64,000 nucleotides of DNA from Climacteris rufus (Eukaryota; Chordata; Aves; Passeriformes; Climacteridae), in NCBI GenBank assembly GCA_013398175.1, contig VZRZ01004628.1:1126-65125 (forward strand), in the 5' to 3' direction. The notes beneath the pieces are model-generated. The model was not told where the DNA came from and did not search any database. It worked only from the letters and a program-made list of their open reading frames with translations. The position numbers and the translations under genes were made by a program. Shown here in pieces: positions 1 to 38,182 of this stretch (the stretch's first letter is position 1; each line of letters opens with the position of its first letter).

Positions 1-300
1 CATCCCTCCCTCGCTCCCGCCCGGTGGTCCCGCGCCGCCCTCGCCCTCCTCAGCCCGATGGGGCCCCGCGGCCGCCGTGGGAAGAGCCCGCGCCCCTCCG
101 GCGGGTCCCCGGCCCGCCCCTGGCAGGAGGCCCGCGCTGGCGGGAGCTCTGCAGCGGGCCCGGTGCTCGGCGCCGGCCGGACGGAGGGGCGATGGATGCT
201 CCGGGGCGATGCTCCGGGGCAGTCTGGCCCTGAGGAGGCGTTAGCGAGGCCCGCCTGCCAGCGCTCTTCCCAGCGCGGGTAGTGGGGGCAGAGGCCCAAA
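1..300. promoter_or_regulatory. RTF1: CpG-rich edge of the RTF1 promoter CpG island (start of intron 1)
   Basis: The first 280 bases are strongly GC-rich and hold about 38 CpG dinucleotides by hand count, while CpG is rare in the rest of the window. Vertebrate housekeeping genes such as RTF1 usually start in a CpG island that extends into intron 1. No sequence resembling RTF1 exon 1 (the basic KKRKGR stretch followed by acidic residues) is visible in any frame, so exon 1 should lie just upstream. The open frames at 24-233 and 58-282 are explained by GC richness. The placement in intron 1 is inference. Confidence 0.7.
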
Positions 301-2558
301 GGGCTGGGCAACTTTTCCGTGCTACTTTGGCACGCCGGGAGAGCAGCGTGTCAGGTCCTTGCCTCCCCTCGGGGCAGGCGGGCTCCCGGAGTGTTAATGC
401 GTGTTAAACGCATCCCCCTCAATCTTCGTGGCTGCGTTGGGGCAGCTCTGTTGATGGGAAACCGCATGGAGTTAGGAGTCTGTAGATGTAACAAGGAGAA
501 GTATTTATTTATTTGTCATCAGGGCATCTCCCGGGGTTGTAAGTGCGATGTCTGGTGTCAGTTCAACCGTGTCAGGGTTGCAAAGGGAGTGTCTTCCTCT
601 TTGGAGGGGGCTGCTTTCAAAGGCTCACCTTTTGGTGTAGCAGGTATTGATTGTGTGATTCAAATGGTAAATAAAGACATAGGTGAAGTGTGTTACAGCT
701 TGTATGGCAGTGCTTGTTCTGGGGAGAAGTTTGGTGGGTCAGGTATGCTGAAGCCTACATGTCTGGTGTAATTTATATGCTGGACCTTCAGGCTTTTTGA
801 TATAAAAGCTGTTGCTATGTTGCAATAAAAAGCCTTCCCAAACACTCAAAAATACTTTTGCAGATTGGACCTTCAGAAAAATCAGATCAGATGCTCTGTT
901 AAACAAATACAGTGGAGTAGATGTGGTTGATCTTGCATACCTCTAGAATCTTTAGAGCTGCCAACATCTCAGTGCTAGTGTATCAGTTTAGTAGTTTTAG
1001 AACTTGCAAATAGGAGTTGGACTAGGCTCTAGCATCAGCCAGGCAATCAGAGCGATGGTGGTAGGAATAACCACATGGTTCTGCATCTGTTCCATCACTC
1101 ACTGGCAGCAGGCATCTGCAGCTTTACCTGAGTAGTAGGTACTTCTCCCTGCACTGAGCTGTTTAGTTACTGTAGCAACTGTAACAGCAGGGAGATACAT
1201 GTGCAAAAATGAAGTTTAGGTAACAGGGAAGCAATTTTAAATACTGAGTTACCACTGTAAATTAAATGTTGGCAGCTTCCTGTGGCAATCTAGGCTTGTT
1301 GGATCAAAGGGCTAGCATCCTTTTTAATATAGTACCTTGGAAAATGGAAAACAAGTGTAGAAAGAAAGAAAGAAGGAGTATTTCTTGGCTTAAAAGTGGT
1401 ACTCCCCTTCAGGAGCTTCCCAAAGAGAAGCACTACTGAAGCTTCTTCAGGAGCTTCCAGAGAAGAACTGTTAATTGTACAAATGTGCTATGTTGATGTT
1501 GCAGGGCTTCTTCAGAGAAAGGTTGGTTAAATGCCATTAATGGCACTAATGTAAAGTTTCTTTGTTGGTAAGTAGGCTAGACCATCAGTTTCTGCAGTGT
1601 CTATGCTCTCTTTTGAGGTACTAAATTGTAATCAGTTTGTTGAGATAATCTTCCAGTTGTGAATGTAGTATGTAGTATCCAATTGTAGTATCAATTTCCC
1701 AAGAGTGCAGAAGTTGGTGTGGCTGTGTTTCTACACACAGCTAAGGTTCATGAGCCCCAGAGCAATGTTTTTGATAATGAATTATGTCCTGGACTGCAAA
1801 GACAGTAACGCAGCTTCAAAAATGTTTGGTTTGTACTGCTGCTTCTGTCACCTGAACAAGCTATGAACAGCAGATGATGAGAGTGTTTGAGAGCCATGTA
1901 GCTCTTTGGGTGGGTGCATGCTGCCTTTGGAAGTGCTTCTTTTGGAGGAGAACAGCTCTACTTGGTTTCACAGACTTTGAGCTCAATGCTTTCTCTGTGT
2001 CTGTGCAAAGCTTTGAGTGCATTCTGGGGTGTGTACGCACAGTGAAAAGGAATTGCACAGGCTGACTGAATATTACCAGCCATGACATTATGGTGATGCC
2101 TAAAGCATTTCCCTTTTAAACTGTATAATTGCAAACATCTCTGTTGTTTAGAAGATGAAACTGCTATCTACTGGTATTTGGCTTTTTAGGGCTATTGCTG
2201 CATGGTGTAGTTAGGGTGGTTTTGAATTATTACCCAATCCAAATAAGACAAATCTGGACATGACTCTGAAAGTAATTTGTCTTGTATTGTTTATACCAAG
2301 AAAGTAATGGTACTAGTATATATTTTTTATAGCTTGTTATCATCAAAATCCTTTTGTAGCATCCAGTTGTATTAAAATTGTGTGTGTGCATGTGTATGTA
2401 TATTTATGAAACATAAATAGACCTTGTTCCTTGGTCAGTGGGAATAATCATGCTATTGGGGTGTGCTCAGGTATTGCAGAGAAGGTGCATGTGCACTGGC
2501 CTGGGTTGTTAACACTAACTACAACACTTTGAAATAAATGTGTGTGTTTTCACACCAG
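301..2558 (+). other. RTF1: RTF1 intron 1 (visible part)
   Basis: This is non-coding sequence running from the CpG-rich block to the acceptor AG at 2557-2558. CpG density falls off quickly after about 450. It contains a short GAAA run near 1361-1375 and an imperfect repeat of 'caggagcttcc' near 1410-1460. I see no CR1, RNA gene or conserved-looking exon. The 150-codon open frame at 319-771 has no recognisable domain. Confidence 0.75.
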
Positions 2559-27353
<24,795 letters not shown>

Positions 27354-27753
27354 GCATGCCCACTCTGCTGCTTCTGATCCTGCATGCTCCATGATGATGT
27401 CCTACTTTTTCTTCCTCCCTTTTCAGTTCTCCCTTCTGGGTTGGAGCAGCAATGGAGCTGGGAAGAGACTCTTTAAAACTGCCAGTCATCTGTAACATAA
27501 ACCATTCAACTATTTACTGTATAGACCTCCCTTCTTGCCCTTTCCTCCTGCTCCCCTCACAAATGTGGATCTGTGCTATTTGGGGTTTTCCCATTTCTTT
27601 TAGTTTGAGTTTTGTTTTTATTTTGTTGATGCAGCTCGTTGGTCCACTCTGTGTTCAGTATTAGCCTGAGGTCTGGATTTCCATAGGAATCTCTTGGCAG
27701 TCTCAGAATCAGCACTTGGTGATCTCCCCTTACATACAACCACAGGCACAGTG

Positions 27754-27759
27754 AATAAA
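27754..27759 (+). terminator. Candidate proximal poly(A) signal AATAAA
   Basis: A canonical hexamer lies 400 bases after the RTF1 stop. The following 30-40 bases (cgttggcgcaagacctttgtgactgg) contain a modest GU-rich part, so a short 3' UTR isoform is possible. Confidence 0.4.
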
Positions 27760-28029
27760 CGTTGGCGCAAGACCTTTGTGACTGGAAGGTCATCTGCACT
27801 TTCTCCCTCTTCTTCCTCCTTCATCCTAGCTTTGGAGAAGGGAATCTTCAAAAACTGGCCTAGGTTCAAAGTGTAAATTTTTTTGGGAGGGTTGTGTGAC
27901 TTTTTTTCAGGTGTTTTTTATCATTTTTAAGCTGCAGTACTATTTGTATCCGTCTGTCACAGTTCTTTACGGCTGTTTTGAATTTCTACCAGCTGTACTT
28001 GAGCATCTGAAATTGCAAGAAAGAAACTC

Positions 28030-28035
28030 ATTAAA
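28030..28035 (+). terminator. Candidate poly(A) signal ATTAAA
   Basis: This common variant hexamer lies 676 bases after the stop, followed by tgtgattcttctt. It is a possible intermediate cleavage site, with weak evidence. Confidence 0.35.
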
Positions 28036-30014
28036 TGTGATTCTTCTTACTAAAACGGCTTGGCTGATATAGCTGTTTAACTTCATGTTCCCTTTTTTAG
28101 TTACACTTAACTGATGAGAAAGAGGTACACAGCTCTTAAAGTGGAACTTGTCATCTATAGCACATCCAGAGTCTCCAGCTGTAACTGGGTGAAATAGCTT
28201 TTTGTGGGATGACCCTGGGGAACTCATTGGTTGGGCTTTAATTTGTTCTCCAAGGCTTCAATATTACATATTTGTTAAGTCATCATGTCTTCACTGGGCT
28301 CCAGCTCACTTTGTTTCTTGCTTTCTGAACCATTTAAAAGGGGCTTCTATCAACAAACAAAAATTAAAATAATTAAAAATCACATTCTGTGGAAGGGGAA
28401 GAATGTAATAGATTCATATGAGAGTGGTTAATATGAGAGGTAGCTGATGGACATTTTTCATATATAAACTGGTACAATGGAGTGCAACACAAGCACAAGA
28501 ATTGTATGGCTTTATGGAATATTTGACTGGACACAAATTGACAGCTAAATTATCACTCAGGTGTAAAAAAAAAGTTAAAAAAATCAAGTGTAAATATAAG
28601 TGACATTTAACAAAGAACTTTTCCAAACAAGATACAACTGAATATATGAAACTAAGAACTAAATTAAAAGAGAATTAGAAGTCTAAAAGGTTAGAGGCCC
28701 TCGTTCAGGTAAGCGTGCAAGCACGTGTGTGTTCCTACTCAGGCCAGTACATATATAATAACTTAAGCACTGAACTGGATAGGAATTATTCTGGGGGACC
28801 CTAAAGAGGGAAAATGCTGATGCTCTTCTTGTGTTAGAGCATTACTGTTTTTCTGAAATCATACACTGGTTACATTTAAACCTGTGTTTGATACTTTCTT
28901 GTTGGATTCTTAATGAAACTTTAATCTAGTTCTTATTTGACTTTCTCTTCCTTTTTTTTAACAGTAGCTTTAAAGAAACGTCATGTAATTGTGTTCAGAT
29001 TGATTCTATGAACTGTGTATTAAAAAAAATCAATGTATGAAGCCTACCATGTAAACAAATAATTAGAAATATTTCAATACTTATTTACTGAATAGTCCAT
29101 AGTTCTAGGACACGTGGATTATTCTGTAAATATGTAATCATAGGCTACTTTATTTGGCCTATTTTAGCAGCTTCTCTGGAGTTGCAGTAGGCTCTCACAT
29201 ACACATACTTATAACTTTCTAAGATTGGATTTATGGGATCTACCATCATAACTTCATAGGAAACATTGTGATTCACTGTGTAGATACGCATTTGATATGA
29301 TTTTTTTTCAATGGCTTCAGTGATGTTTCAGATTTGTAATTAAAAAAAAAAATCTAAACTTACTTTGCAATAGCCAGTTTTCAAAATAATTGCTCTCAAA
29401 TGGTTTGCAGAAATAATTGCCAAATCAAACAATTCAGGAACTGATTTTTTCCACAGAAATGTCTCAGAGCTCTTGAGATGCAGTGACAAGTGGTCTCTAA
29501 AGGTAAACTCAGATACAGTATTTTTAATGTGCTTGGCCTCAATGTATTTGTTTAGTTAACTTCTACATTTGGTAACAAAATATTATCTGTGCTACAACCA
29601 AAATGTGGATGACACCCATACAGTGTTGCAAGTAACTTTTAGTAGAGATAACCAAAACAGAGGAGATGCAGTGAGTTTAGGATGCCAGTCTTAATGATGG
29701 ACTATGTCCTAGTTATCTGCAACTATGAAACTGCCACTTACCCTCTCAAAGTCTCTGGGTTTTACTGAAATACTGATTTTAAGAGAAGGCAACAGTCAGT
29801 AAATTATCATGCAAACCTTTTATATTGAGAATAATACATGAAGAAAGTACTCTTGAATAGTTACATAATTGTATGAAAGCTGTAATCTTTTTTTCCTTTA
29901 AGTGCATGTAAAGGTGAGTGACTACACCTCCCACTTGTTAGAGAGGGAGAGATTTGTTTACTTTGTTTCATTGGTGTCCTAGCATAGTTCATCACAATTG
30001 TACAGACTTATATA

Positions 30015-30020
30015 AATAAA
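30015..30020 (+). terminator. Candidate distal poly(A) signal AATAAA
   Basis: The canonical AATAAA is followed directly by a strong GU-rich element (cttggtttgttggttt) and a T-rich stretch, the arrangement expected at an efficient vertebrate cleavage site near 30035-30045. It is the best candidate for the end of the long RTF1 transcript. Confidence 0.6.
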
Positions 30021-30040
30021 CTTGGTTTGTTGGTTTAATA

Positions 30041-30544
30041 AGGTTGATTGTTTATCCCTTGATCTGAGGTACTGAGAGTTTCCTGCCTGGATTTTGTTTT
30101 TTTAGAAACTGACACTTCATGTACCAGCCTGGACTATTATGTTTAATACTAATATTGTGAAATAATTAATGAAAAGCAAGTCCCCTTTTTTTGCAAGAGC
30201 AGCTGTTTACTCCTGGATCACTCTCTAACATCTGGAGTTGGTCCTTATCACTGGAATCTAATGGAGCCTCTTGGAAGGTCAGTTCACTTGCACCTCTGCT
30301 GCATCTCACTTAAATCCCAGGCGTTGCTTATCTTGTAGAAATCCAGACTGCTTTTGTAATCAAAAATACTAAAGCATGTAGCTGAACTTAAAGAAGCTAC
30401 TGAGTAAGGTGAAGCAAGTCTTCTCAGGAGATGCTGAATGTGAGGATGAGATAACAGTATAACTTGAAAGCAGGTAAGTTCTGTCAAGATGTAAGATTAA
30501 AAAAAAATTGTGCTTAGGGCAGTTAAACAGTACACTAGGTGGCC
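30041..30544. other. Intergenic, nothing recognised
   Basis: This is unique AT-rich sequence between the probable RTF1 transcript end and the first downstream CR1. No gene or repeat is seen. Confidence 0.6.
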
Positions 30545-30706
30545 CTGAGAGATTTTTCTGTCTTTATTTTGGAGGTTTTCAAGAGAATGCTAGATTAAGC
30601 CACAAGTAACATGATCCAGTCATATATCTTACCCGGTTTTGAGCAGGAGGGTGGACTGGTGATCACCCTGAACTCCTGTCTGACTTGAATTATCCTGTGA
30701 TTCCAA
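30545..30706 (+). mobile_element. CR1 LINE 3'-end fragment
   Basis: The stretch reads 'ggaggttttcaagagaatgctagattaagccacaag', then 'gatccagtcatat' and 'gagcaggagggtggactggtgatcaccctgaactcctgtctgacttgaattatcctgtgattcc'. This is the CR1 3' untranslated terminus in forward orientation, ending just before 30706. Confidence 0.88.
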
Positions 30707-32399
30707 AAGTAATTTCATACTGCTTTCTCCAGTTTTGTCTGTCTTCCCTGCAAGTACTGTCCCTTCCCCATCCCCCTTTCGATGTGCAGACTAATGCAGC
30801 ACACAGAATTTGTCTCACAGACGTGGTGGCTCATGATGAGCAGTGCAGCATTCGCCAACACACCCATCCTTTCTGAGACTCCCTGGTTCTGGACAGCAAT
30901 AGGGTTCCTGCTAGGGCTGTGTGTGAAACAAAATGGCCCTGAGAGATTAACCACTGAGCAGGCTGAAAGACTCAGCCTGTTGCAAGTTAAACTGCAGAGC
31001 TGTAACTGAGATTTGCTTAGCAAAGTGTTCTTTTACCACACTTGTGAGCTGTACAGTGCTTAACCTACTGATACATATGCAGTCTTACTTTCAGCACAAT
31101 AGCTTAGTCTTTTAAAGGGAGATGCTTAAGTAGTCAAATAAATGGGTGATTTTTTTAAAATCTGAAACTCACCGATTTTAGCTTACCACCATCATCAATT
31201 GCTTGAGATTTTAGACCCCCTCTCACACTCAGTGGCTGAAGGAATCTCATATGAGCAATTTTTTAAGTCCCATTGCATGTGGAGTTATCTGGGTAAAAAA
31301 ACCCACCCAAAGAAACAAAACCTGACCACCAACTTGAGGTTCTGCTTGGTCAGTTGGACTGTAGGGCTGGTAAACATGGAGAGTTGTAGTGGTAATACCT
31401 TAAACTTTTCCAGCTCTTTGGAAAGCCAGCCATGCAAAACTCCCTTGGGGTTCTTTATGCCTTGGCATCTATGGAGATGTTAAAGGCTCCTGTGGCCCAA
31501 CTGTGTCAGGCTGTAACAGGTAAATGTTACCCATGTAACTTCAGCCTTTGGAGACTTCACTATTCTTATTTAGCATACTCCTTTCTACTGAGTAGAAGCA
31601 GTACTCACCTGTATGAGCAGTTAAAGAAGGTAAATTTAAGCAGGAACTTCCCAGAACTAGCTAATATATTGCAATTACCTATTGCTAACAGAAGGGGGGG
31701 GTTGTGTGGTTTGTCTTTTGGTAGGTTTTTTTGCTTTTGTTTTTGGTTGGTTGGTTTTTTTGTTTGGTTTGGTTAAGGCAGAATAAGAACTGGACAAAAT
31801 TGTGTTTAGGAAGTAACAGAACATAGAAATCACAACTAATCTAACGTATGTGAAGGGCATCGTATATCATACATTTGGATCTGTAGACCAATAAGGAAAG
31901 AGAAGAAAGTAAAAGCATGTTAGCAAACATAAAAAGAACCGCAAGTGGATCCTAGAGGGAGCAGGAAGAAAGCGGAAGCATATTCCTTACAAAAAAAAGG
32001 ACTTCAGGTGGTTGTAGCTTCATGTTAACTTTTCCAACAGTCTGGAACTATTGATTTTGAGATACAGAGTAGCAATAGAAGGGTGAAAACAACCCCTAAA
32101 AAGGAGAGAAACTGAGAAACATGCATTACAATTTTAACTCTATTACTCCAACTGCTATATAGACATACACTAACTGCATTATTACTCATTTCCTATGGTA
32201 ATTGCATCTAGACTAACAGCTGTTTTTGAATTGGGTTAAGATTTCCATATGCTAACAATAAATTCTTAACTTTACTTGGATATATGTTATGCTTCCTCTT
32301 TGCCTGTAAACAAGATCTTCAGTGTAACAGAAGAGGCAACTTCAGGAGGAGCGGATAGCAACCTTCCAATGAAGTGGAGAGGTTGTCAGGAAAGTGGTC
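30707..32399. other. Intergenic, T/G-rich patch, otherwise unique
   Basis: No gene is recognised. A T/G-rich low-complexity run (gggggggttgtgtgg followed by ttggttggttggttttttt-like repeats) spans about 31694-31775. Short open frames on both strands (30715-31023, 31199-31483, 31432-31776) have no domain I recognise. Confidence 0.6.
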
Positions 32400-32652
32400 T
32401 GCTTTTTACAGTTGTGGGTGCTGGGAGGATGAGAGATAATGGCATAATTTGAAACTAGAGGTTTGATTAAAGGTGGTGGAACCCTTCTCTGAGGACAGTG
32501 AACAGGCTGGCCAAAGAGCTTGTTTTGGTGGTGTTCAGATGGATAAAATCTGAGCAATGTAGCCTTGGATCTGATCCTGCTGGGTGTTGGAAGCTAATCT
32601 TGGGGACCTGCTGAGGTACCTTCCCATCTAACTTATACTATGACTCTGTTTA
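32400..32652 (+). mobile_element. CR1 LINE 3' fragment, diverged
   Basis: It reads 'gagagataatggcataatttgaaactagaggtttgattaaaggtgg', then 'cttctctgaggacagtgaacaggctggccaaagagcttg', and ends 'cctgctgaggtaccttcccatctaacttatactatgactct'. This follows the forward CR1 3' untranslated region with small deletions. Confidence 0.8.
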
Positions 32653-35600
32653 CAGTAAGTACTAAGTGAAGCCTGAGTTTACTTTGCTGCAACTTGTTTG
32701 TTCCATAGTGAAGCTGCTTTAAGAAAACTGATAGGAGCTACCCAGGTTGCCAAATAGGACCTGGCTATTTGCCAATAATGATTGGTTTCTTTAAGGTCTA
32801 TTTTCTGTAAATATATAGTCCAAACATACTTTTCTTAATTTTTGTCTTTGAATGCAAAATGTAAAAAGCAGTTCTGCTGCTGTAGCCCACTGCTGGGGTG
32901 GGCAGTGTCTCTCTCCTTGGGAAAAACCTGGAATTTAACAACTGTCTCTTCCTAAACTCTGCATGCTGCATTCCAGTAGTCTGTAGATGGTTAAGTGTAT
33001 TTTCTGTAGAGCAAGTAATTTACCTGAGTGAGATTAGGTTGGGTAGAACATATTTGGAGTAGAATGTATTCTGTACCATTAACTTTGGACTCTGTCTTCA
33101 GTACTGAAACATAAGAGTAATTATTTGAAATTAAAAATGATTGTTTTCTTCAGTGCTGGCAATTGGTGTCAAGGAGTGAGCTGAATACTTTGAGACTCAA
33201 TACCCTTGTGCAGTTTGAAGCAAGGGAGTGTATCAAGAGTGATAATTATGGAGGGGTGTTCTCTGAGGGTTTTTTTTTCTTGTCTTCATATCAAGCTTTT
33301 AAAAAAAGTTGATTGAATTTCCCTGTATATTTTATTGTGACAACAGCTGATGTCTTCCTAATTCCTGAAAGGTAGATGCAGATCCTCTTTTCAACTAAAA
33401 CTATTTCTGTGCAATTTTGAGCTTCTGTCTTTCAATACATTTGTAATCCCCTGACAGCAGAAGAAACACTGAGTCCTAAGGAGGGTGGGAAAGAGCAGTA
33501 GCCTAGAAAACACTAGGAACCTAGTCCATGAGGAGGAATACTGTGCAAACTTGAAGACATAATATGTTGCTTTCTGATGGCTAGCCTTCCATCTCTACCA
33601 AATGTGGCACTAGGTTTGAATGAACCACATTGTTTTCACCCATGTTGTAGAAAATCATTATGCAGTAAATAATTTTCTGAAAATTATTTTTAAGGAGTGT
33701 GTTAAAGTTTTGAAATAGGTCAATTGGGAAATTAGTGGTTATTTGTACAAATACTTGCAAGCAACATCCCTGGCTTAATTGCATGTGCATAAATAATTGT
33801 GGATACTGCACAATTGTGGATACTGCACAATTACTGGTTTTGGTAAATGTGTACAATTTTGGTATACGAGAGCTCCATTTTTTGAGTACTATTCTGGAGA
33901 AATTACAGTAGGTCAGTGCAGAAGCCCATGATTACAGCAAAGAAAGGGAAGAAAGCCATTGGAAAAAAACTTGCTGGAAGTCTCAGGCTGATGTCCTAAA
34001 CCTCACATTAATATTCAAGTAAAAACTTTACATTTCCTCAGTCTTCCCGAGGCAGGGTTTTTTTGTTATTAAACCACTGTCAGCCTGTTCTGCAGAAAAA
34101 ACAAGGGTGGAGAGGGTAATAAATTACAATGAAGATGAGTAACTTTGTCAACTAGTTAAAGACCATGTTACACAGGATTCATAAATACAACTTAATGCTA
34201 AATGGGCATTGGAATGGAAGCGAAGAATACAGGTTATTTTCTGCCATGAGTACATGTGTACAATAACCAAAAAACATCAAGTCTTTGGGGAGTTTGGATT
34301 TATGACTTGGTGAGTTGGTGGAAGGGGCAGTAGAGTAGAAGACTAGAGGCTGGGAGTGATCTGCCTTTGTAAATGGCATAAACAAGATCACTATGCCTTG
34401 TTTCACTGTGCCTGCTTCATGAAAGATATTCAAAGTGTTTTCAGGGCAGGGAGGCAGATATTTCAACAACTGTAAAATGTGCCACTAAATCAACCTGATA
34501 AAATTTTATTTGAGACTCAAGGTGATTGGGACTTTGAGCTTTATGACAAGACTATCCTTGAATAATTTGTTGGCTCCACTTCAAGACTATGGACAAACAT
34601 ACAATTGTCAGATACAACACCTGGCATGCAGGAATATTCGCTTAGAGTGCAAGAGTGGTGTCTACTTCATCCCTCCGTAAGTCTTCCTGGTGGTATATCT
34701 GCCAACAGATAACTTGCTTCCATTATTTTTCAAGGTGAAATTGCTGTGTAAAAGCTCAACTTCTGAAAGCAGATGTGTGGCAATCAGTTTTTAGGCCCTT
34801 TGCTGGGTATGGTGGTGGAGGAGTATGAGCGAATGTGAGGGAGCGGTTTGAACACCGGTGACTTGGCAGCTGTTGTGTGGCTGTTTTCAGATGGGGTGGT
34901 TCTAGTGAAGCCGCTGCTACCTGTGCCAGGTATTGCTCATTTCATTCAAGAAGCAATTAACTTTTGGTACAGATTAATGGTGGGGCAATTAGAACAGAAA
35001 TATTTCTCATATCCTGTGTATGCTTTAGAAGGTTACTATGAAAAATTACACCTTCTCCCAGGAATGGAACTAGTGCAATGTTTTTTCTGGCTGCAGTTAG
35101 CACAAGCTCAACAGTTGGTTGAATATTGTAGTCTTCCTTGATTTGAGGAAAAAATGATCTATATGACTAGAAAAAGCAGATCATATACAACATAAATACT
35201 TAAAAGGAAAAAAACCAAATTTTTGTTTCTTGCTTTGCTCTTTAAGACTTATCAGTCATCAAGAACAGAGTAGCTAGTTTTTGTGTAATAAAGCTCTCCC
35301 TTTGGAAATACAATAATGCACTATGGAGGCCAGCTGGCTTTCCACTATAGAGCTAAACTTAAACAGTTGAATAAATGCTGTCTTCATCTGAGAAAAACTA
35401 ATTTAATCTATTAACACAAAGCAGTTGCTTTTAATTTTGAATCAGGGTTAGTTAACTATTAAATTGATGATTGACTTTTTATTTCCATTGCCAACTTCCA
35501 CAATATTTTCTCAAGCGGTTTAAGACAGAACGTTGAAGATAGCAAAGTCTGATGGCAAAACCTGAGTTGAAATGCAAGCTGAGTACCGTTTTAACATTTT

Positions 35601-38077
35601 GTAAAATTCTCTTCTAGCTCTGCTTCTGGTAAAGAATCTGCTATGAAGAGTTCTGCAATTTAGCTTAGCAACCAAAGTGTGGAAGTGGGAATGAACTATT
35701 GTAACAGTATTGGGTATATGATCTTTGACAAAAACTTTTGCTTTAGGCCAAAATCCCTTTACTGCTCGGCAATGAAGGGTTTTTAGTTTTAGAGTATTTA
35801 ATATTATAGAGTGTACTCCTGAGTTTCCTGTCACTGTGTGGCCTGTTTCAGCTAGCACAATCTGTTCACAGGACCTGGTACTCTTCCAAAGGCAGATAAG
35901 AGTCAAGAGAGGGGAAAAATATGTTTATAAATTGTATCTTGAAACACTTTAGGGTTGAATGCCCAGAAGCCTGAAGACATACAATCCCAAATATTATATT
36001 AAAGTCTATTTAGCCAGTGTTACAATGAATGGGAAGACCTCATGGGAGGCAGTGGGAAGTGGACAGTCCTCATGAAAAATATTTTCACTCACAGGTGACC
36101 TGAATTGCAAAGTCACAGGGTAGGACTGTTCCTGTGGTGATTATTTTGTGTTATTTACTGAAAGTGAAAGTAGAGCTCTTTGTGGACTGCCACACACTAA
36201 CATTTTGACTGATGGGCAGAGACAGCCTGGATAGTTCCTCAGGTCCTGATATCTTCAAAAAGTGATGCATAAAGAGACCCACTGTAACCTACCATAAAGT
36301 GACTCATCACTCATGACAAGTTTGTTGATGCCTGGTTAATAGTAATAACCATTAGTTATTGCTATAAAATTAGAACACATTTAAATTCTGAAGGATTATT
36401 TCCCCTTTGTTTTTCTCTGTTCCTGCTCATGAACTTCCACCTTGAATAAATTCTTCATTTTATTACACCTTGCATATTTATATGGTATATCAGTTCCATT
36501 TGCTGGAGTCTTGTTTCAAAGGGAATAACGATGCTTACTAATGCATGCAGGTAGAAACTGAGTCAAAGTCATTCCTATAAATTTTTAAGATAACCTGTTT
36601 GCTGGGCTGTCTTTACGTTTAGTATGTCTCAGTTAACACTATTCTTCAAAGTCCTTGGGTATTTTTGGCCTTACTTCCTGGGGATGGTAGCAGATGGCCA
36701 CAGCAGAACAGCAGATGTTTCTTCAGATGTTAAAATAGGGCTGAATTGAAGTGGGAGTTTGACAGAAATACAACGAGTGCATCTGAACCCCTACCTTGAA
36801 AGAGGTGCTGGCTGAGTGGGCTGTCACAGAGCGAGTGGTCCAGGCTGCATGAAAGTATTTCTAACTCTGGGTCTCAGTATGGCCTTTCTCAAACACCAAA
36901 GGTGATGCTGCGGCTGCAGTGTCTGGGAAGCAAAGAGAATGAAAGGCAGTGCCTCAAAGGCTGGCCCATTCAAACCTGGGAACTGTGCTTCTGAAGTAGG
37001 GCCTGGCTCTGCTTGTGGTCTTTGGAGTTGTCTTTCCAGTCCCCTGATCTCAGGGGACTGAGGAGCTAAGCTTGCTCCCAAGCATGCTGAACAACTGCCA
37101 CAGCTCAGCAGCATCCCATAAGCACCCTTCTCAAATTGTCTTCACTGGCTTTTTGCCACAAGCTTGTAATGACACAGCTGTACTGGATTAGGTTCTGGAA
37201 AAAAATGTGCCTGTAGTTTACTATTGTCTTTGGTTTCTCTATAAAACAGTATACATATTTATGCATACTTCTATTCTTATTACCGTGACTGAAAATTATT
37301 CCTGTGGAAAAACCAACATGGTATTGTAGAAAGTCATTCAGTACTAGCAAGAACTGATTTGTCAAGTTCAGGGAGGCAAAGCACCGTTCAGCCATGGCAG
37401 GGAGCTATGGTAACAATCCACTTGGGCAAGCACATTCAAAAGTTTTACTTCTTGTGAGTGGAATGAGCAACAAGATTTGACCAATTTCCTTTTAATGGGT
37501 TAGCAGTCAGGCTATTGTTACAATTCTAGGTGCTTTTTTAGCTCTAATATTGAACAAGCATAGCAAAAGGCGAGTTTCCTGGGGGGTTCCTCTTGGTGTG
37601 GGGAAGAAAAGACTGCAGTCTTTAGATATGAGTGAAATTGTTTGGATTACTTGCTTGGTTGTGGAAGGACCTAGTGGCTTGCTGGCTGAACAGCCTGAGA
37701 TGGTCTTCCAGCTTACACCTGATAAAATGTTTATATGCTCTTTTCTCTTTTTTTTTTTTTCTGTCTCATTTATCCCAGACTTTATCTTCAGACATGAACA
37801 AAGCTAAGAAAAGTAATTTGCTCAAATAGGTGGTACTTACATTATAAAGAAAAAAGAGAAGGAGCATTTACTGGTAATGACAGAGCACTTAAGGTGAAAT
37901 TTCTTGTTCTAGGCAATAGCAGACCATGAGGCTACAGAGCTTACATCAGATGTGAACGCTGCATTCAGTTTCCAAGCATAAAACAGGCACCCTTGAAGTT
38001 GATAATCAGGCTGGGGATTTGCAGAATAGTCTCTTTCTGGTACTAAAATTGATTTGTGATTCATTTAAAACAACAAA
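32653..38077. other. Intergenic, 5.4 kb, no gene supported
   Basis: AT-rich unique sequence with a 17-base tandem duplication at 33795-33828 and a T13 run near 37748. Open frames of up to 128 codons (for example 34848-35141 plus, 35520-35906 minus, 37105-37395 minus) show no recognised motif and no consistent splice context. Confidence 0.6.
33795..33828. repeat. 17-bp perfect tandem duplication
   Basis: The unit aattgtggatactgcac is present twice in direct succession (33795-33811 and 33812-33828) and is followed by aatta, the start of a third, broken unit. Confidence 0.9.
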
Positions 38078-38182
38078 AACAGAATCACAGAATGTGCTGA
38101 GTTGGAAGGGACCCATGAGGATCATTGAGTCCGACTCCTGGCCCTGCACTGGACCATCCCTTCCAAGGATCACTCTGAAAAA
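38078..38182 (-). mobile_element. CR1 LINE 3'-end fragment
   Basis: The sequence 'cagaatcacagaatgtgctgagttggaagggacccatgaggatcattgagtccgactcctggccctgcac' is the reverse-oriented CR1 3' terminus. It breaks off after about 100 bases. Confidence 0.92.

Larger units (their letters stand above)
27354..30040 (+). other. RTF1: RTF1 3' untranslated region (probable extent)
   Basis: Sequence after the stop is AT-rich and repeat-free. It contains several candidate poly(A) signals; the last has the best downstream context, so the 3' UTR is proposed to end near 30040 with shorter alternatives. No reading frame of interest and no CR1 is seen here, in contrast with the region that follows. The 3' limit is inference and would need RNA evidence. 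Confidence 0.6.

Noticed and set aside
24..771. Open frames at 24-233, 58-282 and 319-771 (150 codons) near the left edge
   Set aside because: The first two are products of GC-rich CpG-island composition and overlap in different frames. The third has no recognisable domain, and none resembles RTF1 exon 1.
34559..34677. Short frame ending GVYFIPP just before gtaagtctt as a possible coding exon
   Set aside because: No acceptor-supported upstream part, no downstream partner and no recognised protein. The stop codon overlaps the proposed donor.
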